Shown in pieces: positions 23,658-33,943 of a stretch of DNA of 40,986 bases. A model generated the notes under the pieces. It did no database searches. It saw nothing but the letters and a program-made list of their open reading frames with translations, and was not told the origin of the DNA. Position 1 is the stretch's first letter, and each line of letters opens with the position of its first letter. The translations under genes were made by a program, and so were the position numbers. Origin of the DNA: Gammaproteobacteria bacterium. GTDB lineage: Bacteria; Pseudomonadota; Gammaproteobacteria; PS1; Pseudothioglobaceae. The DNA is taken from positions 1 to 40,986 of the forward strand of contig JAERTA010000013.1 in assembly GCA_016845205.1 (NCBI GenBank). The letters run 5' to 3'.

Positions 23658-23709
23658 CAACTTTTTGATTTTTTATTGCTTAAAAGTAACTAAAATCGTA
23701 AAACGCATC

Positions 23710-23738
23710 ATTATACCGAAGCGATGCTGCTACGACAA
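23710..23738 (-). promoter_or_regulatory. Putative rpsB promoter
   Basis: Reverse strand TTGTCG - 17 bp - TATAAT. Confidence 0.5.
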
Positions 23739-23758
23739 GCCTATGCGCAAGTTAATCG

Positions 23759-24430
23759 CTATGCTTTTGCTAATTCCTCGCGCATGGTATCAATAGTTGC
23801 TTTATAGTCATCCGTGTTAAAGATTGCAGAGCCTGCTACAAATGTATCTGCACCTGCTTCTGCTACTTCACGAATGTTTGCAGGGCCAACGCCACCGTCA
23901 ATTTCTAAACGGATGTCTCTGCCACTAGCATCAATCAATTGACGCACTTGACGACATTTTTCTAGCGTGTGCGGAATGAAAGCTTGACCGCCAAAGCCAG
24001 GGTTAACCGACATTAATAAGATCATGTCTAACTTGTCCATAACGTTGTCTAGTACGTGTAGTGGTGTAGCAGGGTTAAACACTAGACCAGCTTTACAACC
24101 GCCTTCTTTAATCATAGCCAGTGACCTATCAATATGCTCTGAAGCCTCTGGGTGAAAAGTAATATAAGAGGCGCCCGCATCAATAAAATCCGGAATAATT
24201 CTATCAACTGGCTTTACCATTAAGTGAACATCAATTGGTGCAGTTACGCCGTGCTTTCTAAGCGCATCACACACCATTGGGCCAATTGTTAGGTTTGGCA
24301 CGTAGTGGTTATCCATGACATCGAAGTGCACGATATCTGCGCCAGCGGCTAGAACATTGTCCACTTCTTCGCCTAGTTTGGCAAAGTCAGCAGCCAAAAT
24401 AGAAGGTGCGATAAAATTAGATTGTTTCAT
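23759..24430 (-). CDS. rpe: Ribulose-phosphate 3-epimerase
   Basis: [52 protein letters not shown]. Confidence 0.97.
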   Translation of the reverse strand: MKQSNFIAPSILAADFAKLGEEVDNVLAAGADIVHFDVMDNHYVPNLTIGPMVCDALRKHGVTAPIDVHLMVKPVDRIIPDFIDAGASYITFHPEASEHIDRSLAMIKEGGCKAGLVFNPATPLHVLDNVMDKLDMILLMSVNPGFGGQAFIPHTLEKCRQVRQLIDASGRDIRLEIDGGVGPANIREVAEAGADTFVAGSAIFNTDDYKATIDTMREELAKA

Positions 24431-24466
24431 TTTTCTCTCCTGTTTTTAAATTCAATTATATAAAAA

Positions 24467-26008
24467 TTATTCGTTAAAAGTTAATAAGCTCGAGCCTGTC
24501 ATCTCATCAGGCTGTTCGACGCCCATCATTGTTAGTAATGTTGGTGCAATGTCAGATAATGCACCTACGCCCGGTTCTGCGATTGTAGCGGTGCGGTCAC
24601 TAACAAAAAGCAGTGGCACCAAGTTACTGGTATGCGCAGTGTGCACTTCACCGGTCTCAGGGTTAACCATTTGTTCGACATTACCATGATCAGCAGTGAT
24701 GAGTATTTCACCACCAATTTCATTCATGGCTTGGTATACGATACCTAGGCAGGCATCAACCGCTTCAACTGCTTTGATGGCAGCGTTTAATTTACCAGAA
24801 TGGCCGACCATATCGGTATTGGCAAAATTACAAATAATTAAATCATATTTCTGACTTTCAATATGTTCAACCAGCTCGTCTGCCAGTTCAAAGGCGCTCA
24901 TTTCTGGCTTTAGGTCGTAAGTAGCAACATCGGGCGAGGGAATGAGAACACGATCTTCGCCATAAAAAGGACGCTCAACACCACCATTAAGGAAAAAAGT
25001 GACGTGGGCATATTTTTCAGTTTCAGCAATTCTGAGCTGAGTCATGCCAAGATTGGATAAGTATTTGCCCAAAACGTTGTTTAACTTGGCTGAAGGATAG
25101 GCCACTGGTAAATTAAAGTCCTTTTTGTATTCAGTTAGACAGATAAACTGAGTTGGCACAAAGGTTCCACGTGAAAAGCCTTGGAAATTTTCATCAAAAA
25201 ACGCCTGAGTGATTTGTCGGGCTCGGTCTGCACGATAGTTCATAAAGATAAGCACATCACCTTTTTTAATTTTGGTAGGGGCTTTAATGACGGTGGATTG
25301 AACAAACTCATCGGTTTCACCACGCTCATAAGCCATGTCTATAGCCTCTGTTGCAGACTGCGCTAAAAACTTACCTTTGCCTTTGGCAATGAGCTCAAAA
25401 GCACAACGTATACGTGCCCAACGGTTGTCTCTGTCCATCGAAAAGTAGCGACCAATGACGCTGGCAATTTCACCAACACCAAGCTCGCTGATTTTGTCTT
25501 CAAGGGTTTGAATGTATTTTTTAGCACTCTTTTGCGCACAATCTCGACCATCGACAAAAATGTGTAAGTACACTTCTTTGCAATTGCGTTTTTTGGTCAT
25601 TTCCAGCATGGCGTGGATTTGTTCTTCATGTGAGTGTACGCCGCCATCAGACAATAAACCCATAATATGAACGGCTTTGTTATTGTCGTTGGCGTACTCT
25701 AGAGTGTTTTTTAAAATTGGATTTCTAAAGAAATCACCATCTTCAATTTCATTGTGAATGCGAGTAAAGTCTTGTTTAACCACACGGCCCGCACCTAGGT
25801 TTAGATGGCCAACTTCTGAGTTGCCCATTTGTTCCCCTGGCAGGCCAACTTCTTTACCACTGGTGCTAATTAATGAATGCGGGAACTGTTCGTTAAACTT
25901 GTCCCATACAGGGGTTTGCGCTTGAGCAATAGCATTGTTTTCAACAACATCAGAATGCCCCCAGCCATCGAGAATAATAAGTAGTTTGGTTTGTTTTTTT
26001 GCGATCAT
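24467..26008 (-). CDS. gpmI: Phosphoglycerate mutase, cofactor-independent
   Basis: LLIILDGWGHSD, MGNSEVGHLNLGAGRVV, ITADHGNVEQM; 513 aa. Confidence 0.96.
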   Translation of the reverse strand: MIAKKQTKLLIILDGWGHSDVVENNAIAQAQTPVWDKFNEQFPHSLISTSGKEVGLPGEQMGNSEVGHLNLGAGRVVKQDFTRIHNEIEDGDFFRNPILKNTLEYANDNNKAVHIMGLLSDGGVHSHEEQIHAMLEMTKKRNCKEVYLHIFVDGRDCAQKSAKKYIQTLEDKISELGVGEIASVIGRYFSMDRDNRWARIRCAFELIAKGKGKFLAQSATEAIDMAYERGETDEFVQSTVIKAPTKIKKGDVLIFMNYRADRARQITQAFFDENFQGFSRGTFVPTQFICLTEYKKDFNLPVAYPSAKLNNVLGKYLSNLGMTQLRIAETEKYAHVTFFLNGGVERPFYGEDRVLIPSPDVATYDLKPEMSAFELADELVEHIESQKYDLIICNFANTDMVGHSGKLNAAIKAVEAVDACLGIVYQAMNEIGGEILITADHGNVEQMVNPETGEVHTAHTSNLVPLLFVSDRTATIAEPGVGALSDIAPTLLTMMGVEQPDEMTGSSLLTFNE

Positions 26009-26029
26009 TGGCTTGAAGTTTATTGGGTG

Positions 26030-27121
26030 TCAAACATTAAATAAGAAGTGTACCACATCACCATCTTGAACAATGTAGTCCTTACCTTCTGAGCGTAGTT
26101 TTCCAGCTTCTTTAGCGCCTTTTTCACCACCCTGTTGAATAAAATCATCAAAAGAAATAGTTTCGGCACGAATAAAACCTTTTTCAAAGTCACCATGAAT
26201 TTTACCTGCTGCTTGGGGTGCGCTATCGCCAATATTAATGGTCCAGGCTCGCACCTCCTGAACGCCAGCAGTAAAGTAAGTTTGTAACCCTAGTAAACTA
26301 TAACCAGATTTAATTAAGCGATCAAGGCCAGATTCGCTTTGACCCATCTCAGATAGGAACTCTTGCTTTTCTTCAAGGTCAAGCTCAGAGATTTCAGCTT
26401 CAATATCAGCACAAATTGCCACCACTTGTGCACCTTCAGTTTCTGCAAATTTGGTAACAGCGTCCAGATGCGGATTATTGTTAAAGCCTTCTTCGCTGAC
26501 ATTAGCCACGTAGAGCACAGGCTTGATGGTTAATAGTTGAAACCCTTTAAGTAGGTTAAACTCATCATCATTAAAAGACAGTGTTCGTACACTTTCGCCA
26601 GACTCAAGTACAGGCAAAATTCTTTCTAATAAAGCCTTAAGTGGCAAGCCATCTTTTTGGCCAGACTTGGTGTTTTTAATGGCTTTTTGGTAAAGTTTTT
26701 CAACCGTGGTTAAATCAGATAAAACCAATTCAGTATTGATGATCTCAATATCGTCCAGTGGCGATATCTTGCCTGCTACATGCACAATGTCTTCGTTTTC
26801 GAAACAGCGCACCACGTGTACAATGGCATCGGTTTCACGAATATTGGTTAAAAACTGATTGCCCAGCCCTTCGCCTTTTGACGCACCTTCAACTAAGCCA
26901 GCAATATCAACAAACTCCATGGTGGTCGGCAGGATTTTTTTTGGATTAACAATATCAGCCAGTTGTTGTAGGCGTTTATCGTTAATCGGCACAATGCCTA
27001 CATTTGGCTCAATGGTGCAAAATGGGTAGTTGGCTGACTCAATACCTGCTTGAGTTAGTGCGTTAAAAAGGGTTGATTTTCCAACGTTGGGCAAGCCAAC
27101 AATACCACATTTAAATCCCAT
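26030..27121 (-). CDS. ychF: Ribosome-binding ATPase YchF
   Basis: [42 protein letters not shown]...C-terminal TGS-like domain. Confidence 0.97.
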   Translation of the reverse strand: MGFKCGIVGLPNVGKSTLFNALTQAGIESANYPFCTIEPNVGIVPINDKRLQQLADIVNPKKILPTTMEFVDIAGLVEGASKGEGLGNQFLTNIRETDAIVHVVRCFENEDIVHVAGKISPLDDIEIINTELVLSDLTTVEKLYQKAIKNTKSGQKDGLPLKALLERILPVLESGESVRTLSFNDDEFNLLKGFQLLTIKPVLYVANVSEEGFNNNPHLDAVTKFAETEGAQVVAICADIEAEISELDLEEKQEFLSEMGQSESGLDRLIKSGYSLLGLQTYFTAGVQEVRAWTINIGDSAPQAAGKIHGDFEKGFIRAETISFDDFIQQGGEKGAKEAGKLRSEGKDYIVQDGDVVHFLFNV

Positions 27122-27123
27122 TT

Positions 27124-27699
27124 TTATCCTTGTGTATGCAAAGTCTTCATAGCGGGCTCAATCTCACCCCTAACAACTTGTTCAATAACGTTTAGCGAAT
27201 CAACTAAAGCTGTTTGTATTGGTTCAAGTTCTGATTTGTTGGGCGCATGTAAAACAAAGTCCGCCACTTGAGACTTGTCACCCGGGTGACCAATACCAAT
27301 TCTTAGTCGGTAAAAATCATTGCTACTTAGCGCCTTAATTGTATCTCTAAGGCCATTGTGCCCGCCATGGCCGCCACTAAACTTGATTCTAGCAACACCA
27401 GGGTTAAGGTCTAATTCGTCGTGCGCCACTAAAATTTCATCAGCGTTAATCTGATAGAATTTGGCAATACTCTGAATCGACTGACCCGAACGATTCATGT
27501 AGGTGCTCGGCTTTAACAAGCGTAGGGTTGAACCCGCAACATTAATTTGCGCTACTTCGCCAAAAAACTTGGTTTCTTTTTTGAAATTGCCTGAGTATAA
27601 ATGCGCCAGCGCATCACAAAACCAGAAGCCAACATTGTGGCGATGAGGCTGATAGTCTTTGCCCGGGTTGCCCAGGCCAACAATCAGTTTAATCGCCAT
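27124..27699 (-). CDS. pth: Peptidyl-tRNA hydrolase
   Basis: [42 protein letters not shown]. Confidence 0.97.
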   Translation of the reverse strand: MAIKLIVGLGNPGKDYQPHRHNVGFWFCDALAHLYSGNFKKETKFFGEVAQINVAGSTLRLLKPSTYMNRSGQSIQSIAKFYQINADEILVAHDELDLNPGVARIKFSGGHGGHNGLRDTIKALSSNDFYRLRIGIGHPGDKSQVADFVLHAPNKSELEPIQTALVDSLNVIEQVVRGEIEPAMKTLHTQG

Positions 27700-27715
27700 A
27701 ATGGGTTAAATCAAA

Positions 27716-28414
27716 TTAAGATTCTGAATCTGAGTCGCCGCCTTGTTCAGCGTCACCTTCACCGTCGCCGCCTTCAGCAGTTTCGCCGCCTTCGCCTTCA
27801 GTTTCAACAATCTCTTCTTCAACTTCTTCAGCCATTAGTTTAGGCTCTTGAACGGCCACAACACTTTGGTCATGCGCTTCAATGTCGCCATGTGTTAGCG
27901 CAGTCAGTGTTACGCCTTTTGGCATGTCAAGACCAGTAAGGCTGATGTGTTCACCCATAGCAAGGTTGCTAATATCAACATCAATACCATTTGGCATGTC
28001 TGCTGGCAAACAAGAAACCTCAACCGAAGTAATAAATTGGTTAAGAATAGCGCCAAGACGAAGTGCTTCGTTATCGTCAGATCCAGTAAAGTTTAGTGGA
28101 ATACTGGTAACAATTGCTTGCTTCATGTTGATGCGTAATAAGTCAACATGAGTAACGCAGTTTTTAGCAGGATGGCGTTGTAAGTCTTTTACAATAACCG
28201 GTTCTACTTTTTTATCGATCGACAGGTCTAAAACGGATGTGTAAGCATCGTCGTTTTCTAATAGATGTGTGATCTCGTGTATGTTTAGTGAAATTGCACT
28301 AGGTTCTTTGCCCGCACCGTAAACGATAGCAGGTACTTTTTCTTCACGACGCAGGCGGCGGCTCGCACCTTTGCCCTGGTCGTCTCTTGCTGTTGCATTA
28401 ATTGTCATGCTCAT
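27716..28414 (-). CDS. rplY: 50S ribosomal protein L25 (CTC type) with acidic Gly-rich tail
   Basis: MSMTINATARDDQGKGASRRLRREEKVPAIVYGAGKEP; ATG at 28414 with GGAG upstream; next to pth. Confidence 0.93.
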   Translation of the reverse strand: MSMTINATARDDQGKGASRRLRREEKVPAIVYGAGKEPSAISLNIHEITHLLENDDAYTSVLDLSIDKKVEPVIVKDLQRHPAKNCVTHVDLLRINMKQAIVTSIPLNFTGSDDNEALRLGAILNQFITSVEVSCLPADMPNGIDVDISNLAMGEHISLTGLDMPKGVTLTALTHGDIEAHDQSVVAVQEPKLMAEEVEEEIVETEGEGGETAEGGDGEGDAEQGGDSDSES

Positions 28415-28426
28415 TTTGTACTTCTC

Positions 28427-28458
28427 CAAAAAATAAAAAAACACCCACCAATTGGGTG
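28427..28458 (-). terminator. Intrinsic-terminator-like hairpin just upstream of the rplY RBS
   Basis: Reverse strand CACCCA-ATTGG-TGGGTG followed by TTTTTTTATTTTTT, then GGAG and ATG. Confidence 0.75.
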
Positions 28459-28533
28459 CCATATAAAAGATATGCTTTGCGACCAAACATATCGAGGTGG
28501 TAATTTTACCTGAAAACAGGCAAAAAGAAAATG

Positions 28534-30138
28534 TTATCTAGACTTGATCCAGAACACCAAACCGACCAGGGCGCTAACACCACTAGGCAGCCATAGATCG
28601 TTGGTGGCCAAAACACCTGAGAGTATGATTAGCGCCCCTGCAAAAATAGCTGAGGTTTGTTTGTTGGCGTTGTCTTTTAGTTGTTTGACGATCGAGTCTG
28701 TTTGCTGGGCATATAGGCTAGACATGTTTTTCATTTTATCAAGCTGTTTTAGAGCGTTAATCGTTAGCGCTGGTAATTCTGGAATGTCTTTTAGCAACTG
28801 AGGCGCTTGTTCTTTGAGTTTTTCAAATGTATTTTTCATGCTATATTTTTCTTTAACTAAGTCTTCTAAAAAAGGTTTTGCTGTTGCCCATAAATCTAAT
28901 TGCGGATAAAGCTGTCTACCCAGGCCTTCAATGTTTAATAAGGTTTTGTCTAATAATAACAGTTGTGGCTGCACAGTAATGTCAAAATTTTTCGCCTCTG
29001 CCATCAAGTCCATGAGCACTTGTCCAAAGGATATTTCCCCTAGAGATTTTTCAAACATTGGCGCACAGATTCTGCCAATGGCTTGCTCAAAGGCCACCAC
29101 ATCGGTACTAGCACTTGCCCAGCCTGATTCAATATAAGCGCTAGCCACACCATGATAGTCTTGGTTAAAAAAAGCTAAAAAGATATCGGCAAGAAAGTCT
29201 TTGTCTGCCTCGTTTAGCGTGCCCATAATACCAAAGTCAACGCCAATATAGTTGCCATCGTGACCGACAAAGATATTGCCAGGGTGCATATCGGCATGGA
29301 AAAAATTGTGTTTAAATACCTGAGTAAAAAAGATAACAACCCCTTCTTCGGCTAATTTTTTGAGATCAACCCCATCGGCTTTTAATTGTTCGATATTACC
29401 AACAGGTGTGCCGTAAATTCGTTCGGTGGTGAGTACATTTTCGCTACATAGATCCCAGTGTACTTTTGGTACATAAAGCAGGTTTGAGTTTTGAAAGTTC
29501 TGGCGTAGTTGAGCGGCGTTGTTGGCCTCATTAAGCATGTCTAGCTCGTTTAAGATAATAGTCTCAAACTCTGCGACAATCTCCAAAGGCCGCACCTTTT
29601 CGCTGAGCGGGTGTTTGCCAATCAGCTTAGCCAGAGCATACATCAGTGCAACATCACGTTTGATGGTCTGATCAATATTAGGACGCACCACCTTCACCAC
29701 AACGGCGTCACCATTGTGAGTAATGGCCGTATGTACTTGAGCAATAGAGGCTGAAGCAAGTGGCGCTTGATCAAATTGTTTGAATAAATTCTGTGTACTG
29801 TCACCCAGAGATTGTTCGATCATGCGTTTGGCCTCAGTCGAATCAAAGGCGGGGCAACTGTCTTGCAATTTTGCCAGCTCATCACCAATGTCGTCTGGCA
29901 ACAGATCTCGCCTAGTAGAAAGCGTTTGTCCAAATTTAATAAAGATTGGCCCCAACTCTTCTAGCGCTAGGCGAATGCGTTCACCTCGCGTGTATTGTTT
30001 GACTGGGAAATAATGCCAAGGAATTAAATACAAAAGCGGTTTAAAGCTTTTTAATAAAGGTGTAGACAAGACCAGAGAGTCTAGGCGGTAGCGCATTAAA
30101 ACACGAGAAATACCAACAAATCGTATGAAGCTGCGCAC
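28534..30138 (-). CDS. ubiB: Ubiquinone biosynthesis kinase-like protein UbiB
   Basis: RIRLALEELGPIFIKFGQTLSTRRDLLPDDIGDELAKLQD, ASIAQVH, FHADMHPGNIFV, GVDFGIMG. Confidence 0.96.
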   Translation of the reverse strand: MRSFIRFVGISRVLMRYRLDSLVLSTPLLKSFKPLLYLIPWHYFPVKQYTRGERIRLALEELGPIFIKFGQTLSTRRDLLPDDIGDELAKLQDSCPAFDSTEAKRMIEQSLGDSTQNLFKQFDQAPLASASIAQVHTAITHNGDAVVVKVVRPNIDQTIKRDVALMYALAKLIGKHPLSEKVRPLEIVAEFETIILNELDMLNEANNAAQLRQNFQNSNLLYVPKVHWDLCSENVLTTERIYGTPVGNIEQLKADGVDLKKLAEEGVVIFFTQVFKHNFFHADMHPGNIFVGHDGNYIGVDFGIMGTLNEADKDFLADIFLAFFNQDYHGVASAYIESGWASASTDVVAFEQAIGRICAPMFEKSLGEISFGQVLMDLMAEAKNFDITVQPQLLLLDKTLLNIEGLGRQLYPQLDLWATAKPFLEDLVKEKYSMKNTFEKLKEQAPQLLKDIPELPALTINALKQLDKMKNMSSLYAQQTDSIVKQLKDNANKQTSAIFAGALIILSGVLATNDLWLPSGVSALVGLVFWIKSR

Positions 30139-30141
30139 GAT

Positions 30142-30642
30142 CTAAGACCCTTTGTTTTTAAATAGGACGGATTCTGACGGCGCAACAAACAAGGTGGTTA
30201 TCTCGTTTTTGATTGTCTCTAGTGGATTGTTAGAGGCTTTAAAATTTTTAGCCAGTTTACCTACCTGATGAGCAACAATATCGCCAGTGTATTTAGATAA
30301 TATCTCTTCAAAATCAATGTCAATTTGTTGAAGCAGATCAACCAGTAGTTGTGCGGTTTTTACATCACCATGAATAATGATTTTGTCTTGTCGGAGTAAT
30401 TCAGTTAAATCTTCTCCTTGAAACAACGCCAAGAAAACACTAGATTTGAGTTTGATGTCGACATCAGCCCCAGCGCTGGTGTCGGTGGTGACAAAAATAC
30501 GCTCATTAGTGCAAACAAAGTTAACGTCAAGTGGTAAATCCTCTAGGGAGAAGTATAGTGTTTTGTCGTTGAGTGCACCTAAGTCGGCCTTACCTTGGTC
30601 AATCAGATAATTTAAGGCTTGTTCAAGCACAAAATGTTGCAT
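30142..30642 (-). CDS. ubiJ: Ubiquinone biosynthesis accessory factor UbiJ (SCP2 domain)
   Basis: Position between ubiE and ubiB; SCP2-like TNERIFVTTDTSAGADVDIKLKSSVFLAL. Confidence 0.85.
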   Translation of the reverse strand: MQHFVLEQALNYLIDQGKADLGALNDKTLYFSLEDLPLDVNFVCTNERIFVTTDTSAGADVDIKLKSSVFLALFQGEDLTELLRQDKIIIHGDVKTAQLLVDLLQQIDIDFEEILSKYTGDIVAHQVGKLAKNFKASNNPLETIKNEITTLFVAPSESVLFKNKGS

Positions 30643-30648
30643 GGTTTT

Positions 30649-31389
30649 TTAAACCTTGATGCCCTTGTGCAAGGCAACAATGCCGCCTGAAAGGTTGTGA
30701 TATTCGCAGAAACCAAAACCAGCATCGAGCACCATAGATTTTAGCGTTTCTTGGTCGGGGTGTTTGCGAATGGATTCAGCCAAATATTGGTAAGAGTCTT
30801 CATCATCAGCAATAATGCCGCCGAGTTTTGGCATCACATTAAATGAATAAAAATCGTAGAATTTTTTTAAAAGCTCAGAATCGGTTTTGGAAAATTCTAA
30901 AATGAGCAAGCAACCACCCGGTTTGAGGATGCGATGCATCTCAGCGAGCGCTTGGTCTTTGTCGGTAACATTCCTAAGGCCAAAAGCAATGCTAACACAA
31001 TCAAAAGTGTTGTCTGCAAAGGGTATTTTTTGTGCATTGAGCTGAACAAATTCCACGCCGAAAATGCCGTTATTGATAAGGTTTTTTCTGCCTTCGTCAA
31101 GCATGGCAGCGTTGATGTCGCTTAAAATTACTTGGCCACTGTCGCCAACTTTTTTCCTAAACTCAATCGCCAAATCGCCGGTGCCGCCAGCAATGTCTAA
31201 TACTTTGTCGCCGGCTTTAACATTACTAGATGCGATGGTATAACGCTTCCATAAGCGATGTGCACCAAACGAAAGCACATCGTTCATTAGGTCATATTTG
31301 CTGGCTACTGAATCAAAAACCCCCCTAACTAAGCCTTGCTTGTCATCAGTAGCAACATCTTTAAAGCCAAAGTGTGTGGTTTTTTCCAT
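30649..31389 (-). CDS. ubiE: Demethylmenaquinone/ubiquinone methyltransferase UbiE
   Basis: THFGFKDV...[27 protein letters not shown]...[10 protein letters not shown]. Confidence 0.97.
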   Translation of the reverse strand: MEKTTHFGFKDVATDDKQGLVRGVFDSVASKYDLMNDVLSFGAHRLWKRYTIASSNVKAGDKVLDIAGGTGDLAIEFRKKVGDSGQVILSDINAAMLDEGRKNLINNGIFGVEFVQLNAQKIPFADNTFDCVSIAFGLRNVTDKDQALAEMHRILKPGGCLLILEFSKTDSELLKKFYDFYSFNVMPKLGGIIADDEDSYQYLAESIRKHPDQETLKSMVLDAGFGFCEYHNLSGGIVALHKGIKV

Positions 31390-31394
31390 AAGGT

Positions 31395-32531
31395 TTATTT
31401 TATTGGGTATTCTCTAAAATCACAGCCCGTATAAATTTGGGTTGGACGGAAGATTCGGTTATGTCCGACTTGCTCGTGCCAATGTGCTGCCCAACCAGCT
31501 GATCTAGCCATAGCAAAAATTGGAGTGAAGTGTTCTTTAGGAATTTTAAAAATTTCTGAATATAAAATACCTGAATAGAAGTCAACATTTGGGTATACCC
31601 CTTTTGCAGAAAGCAATTCTTCACAAATTTTCTCAACCTCTAGAGCAGTTTCAAAGCGTTTAGACAAGACTACGTTTTTCTTCTTAATGTAGGCCTCGAT
31701 CATTTCTTGTAAGATTGAAGCTCTAGGGTCTTTAACACTGTACTCTCGATGCCCCATACCCCAAATAACTTGTTTATTTTTTAAACGGTTTTCAATATAG
31801 ACACGTGCATTTTTTGCATCACCAATTTCATCTAGCATTTTTAATACATCTTCATTTGCGCCACCATGAAGAGAGCCGGCTAATGTTCCAACTGCTGCGG
31901 AAATAGAAGCAAAAGGGTTGGCCAACGTTGAGGCGGTTACCATGGCTGAAAAGGTTGAGGCGTTAATCGTATGCTCCGCGTGTAAGATTAGACAAGCGTC
32001 AAATAGTTGCACAATGTCATCATCTGGTTCTTCGCCAAACGACATATATAAGAAGTTTTTAGCGTAGGACATATTTTTGCTAGGTGGAATCGGATCGTAG
32101 CCAGCACTAATTCTGGCCCACATAGCAACTAAAGTACTCATGTTGGCAATGATTTTTGTTAGTGCGCTACGAGTAAAGGTTGAGTCAGGGTTTTTAGCAC
32201 CTGCATCAGGGTAGAAAGTTGCCATAGCTGCAATAGTAGCTTGCAATACATCCATTGGGTGGCCATTGGCTGGCAACGCCCACATCATTTCTCGAATATT
32301 ACGCTTTACTTCGTAGCGTTTATGCAAGACACAACGAAAGTTTTCTAAATCTTGTTCACTGGGAAGGTTTCCATCTCTTAACAACATGGCTGTCTCTTCA
32401 AAAGAGGCATTTTTAACCAAATCTTCAATAGAGTAGCCTCGATAAGCCAAGATGCCATTTTCGCCATCAATTGAAGAAATAGAAGATTCTGTTGCTGGAA
32501 CGCCAGCCAAGCCAGGAACGTATTCAATCAT
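31395..32531 (-). CDS. gltA: Citrate synthase, short (~378 aa) form
   Basis: [52 protein letters not shown]. Confidence 0.87.
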   Translation of the reverse strand: MIEYVPGLAGVPATESSISSIDGENGILAYRGYSIEDLVKNASFEETAMLLRDGNLPSEQDLENFRCVLHKRYEVKRNIREMMWALPANGHPMDVLQATIAAMATFYPDAGAKNPDSTFTRSALTKIIANMSTLVAMWARISAGYDPIPPSKNMSYAKNFLYMSFGEEPDDDIVQLFDACLILHAEHTINASTFSAMVTASTLANPFASISAAVGTLAGSLHGGANEDVLKMLDEIGDAKNARVYIENRLKNKQVIWGMGHREYSVKDPRASILQEMIEAYIKKKNVVLSKRFETALEVEKICEELLSAKGVYPNVDFYSGILYSEIFKIPKEHFTPIFAMARSAGWAAHWHEQVGHNRIFRPTQIYTGCDFREYPIK

Positions 32532-32534
32532 AAT

Positions 32535-32888
32535 TTATACCGAAAAAGAGGAACCACAACCACAAGTGGTTTTGGCATTAGGATTGTGAATAATAAAGCG
32601 CGAACCTTGTAAGTCTTCTAGGTAGTCAACGGTTGCGCCAATCAAATATTGATAACTCATCGGATCAACAACGAGACGCACACCATTTTTGTCAACAGTA
32701 CTATCACCTTCTTTGTAGTTTTCATCAAACGTGAACCCATAAGAAAAACCAGAGCAACCACCGCCAGTAATATAGACGCGCAGTTTTAGGTCTTCGTTTT
32801 TTTCTTCAATAATCAAGTCAGCTACTTTTTTAGCAGCAGAGTCGCTAAAAACAATATCGGCTTCTTCTAAAGCTTGTGCTGTATCCAT
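32535..32888 (-). CDS. erpA: A-type iron-sulfur carrier ErpA
   Basis: [19 protein letters not shown] and C-terminal [11 protein letters not shown]. Confidence 0.93.
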   Translation of the reverse strand: MDTAQALEEADIVFSDSAAKKVADLIIEEKNEDLKLRVYITGGGCSGFSYGFTFDENYKEGDSTVDKNGVRLVVDPMSYQYLIGATVDYLEDLQGSRFIIHNPNAKTTCGCGSSFSV

Positions 32889-32900
32889 AATTTGTCTCCT

Positions 32901-33929
32901 TTAAGGCAGTAAGCCAATTTGCTCTAGGCCTAACCCTTCATCTATGCCAAACATGATGTTCATGTTTTGTATTGCTTGTCCTGATGCACCTTTAACTAAA
33001 TTATCAATTACCGACATAATAACCAACTTGTTACTATTTGGTATTCTCTGAATGCCAATTTGACAGAAATTTGACGATTTAACACTACGTGTTTCAGGGT
33101 AACCTTCAGCGAGTATTTTAACAAATTGCTCATCAGAATAGGCTTGTGTAAAAAATGGCATTACATCAGTGTTGGCATCAAGTAAATCAACATACAGTGT
33201 GATGTGCATGCCACGAATCATTGGTACCAAATGCGGCACAAAGGTAAGACCGACTTCTTCGCCGGCTAATTTTTCTAGTTCTTGTTTAATTTCAGGATAA
33301 TGCCGATGACCACTCACACCGTAAGCCTTCATGGTTTCGCTGGTTTCACACAACAGCATAGCTTGGTTGGCACCTCGTCCTGCACCACTTACACCTGATT
33401 TGCAGTCAGCAACAATGTTGGATAAATCGATTAATTTATTATCGATTAAAGGTTTAATAGCCAACTGTAATGCAGTTGGATAACAACCTGGATTGGCAAT
33501 CAGTTCGGCTTGTTTAATTTGTTCACGGTTATTTTCTGACAACCCGTATACAGCCTTAGACAATAATTCAGACTGGGTGTGTTCCATGCCGTACCACTTC
33601 GACCATTCGGTTGCATCAGTGATTCGAAAATCTGCACCAAGATCAATAACCTTGATTCCTTTTTCAATAAATTTTCCCGCACCTTCCATGGCAACTCCGT
33701 GAGGCGTGGCAAAGAAAACCACGTCACAATCATTTAACGAGTCATCGTCTGGCAGTGAAAAGCTCAAATCGGTTTGACCAAGTAATGATGGGAAAATACT
33801 ATCAACTCGTTTGCCGTTAAGTGAACGAGAACTAATGGCTACTACCTCCACCTTTTTATGGTTGTGTAATAATCGTAATAGTTCAACACCGGTATAGCCT
33901 GTACCACCAATAATGCCCGCTTTAATCAT
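32901..33929 (-). CDS. argC: N-acetyl-gamma-glutamyl-phosphate reductase
   Basis: IKAGIIGGTGYTGVELLRLLHNHKKVE, ANPGCYPTALQLAI, SGVSGAGRGA. Confidence 0.97.
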   Translation of the reverse strand: MIKAGIIGGTGYTGVELLRLLHNHKKVEVVAISSRSLNGKRVDSIFPSLLGQTDLSFSLPDDDSLNDCDVVFFATPHGVAMEGAGKFIEKGIKVIDLGADFRITDATEWSKWYGMEHTQSELLSKAVYGLSENNREQIKQAELIANPGCYPTALQLAIKPLIDNKLIDLSNIVADCKSGVSGAGRGANQAMLLCETSETMKAYGVSGHRHYPEIKQELEKLAGEEVGLTFVPHLVPMIRGMHITLYVDLLDANTDVMPFFTQAYSDEQFVKILAEGYPETRSVKSSNFCQIGIQRIPNSNKLVIMSVIDNLVKGASGQAIQNMNIMFGIDEGLGLEQIGLLP

Positions 33930-33943
33930 AATATATCCAATCT

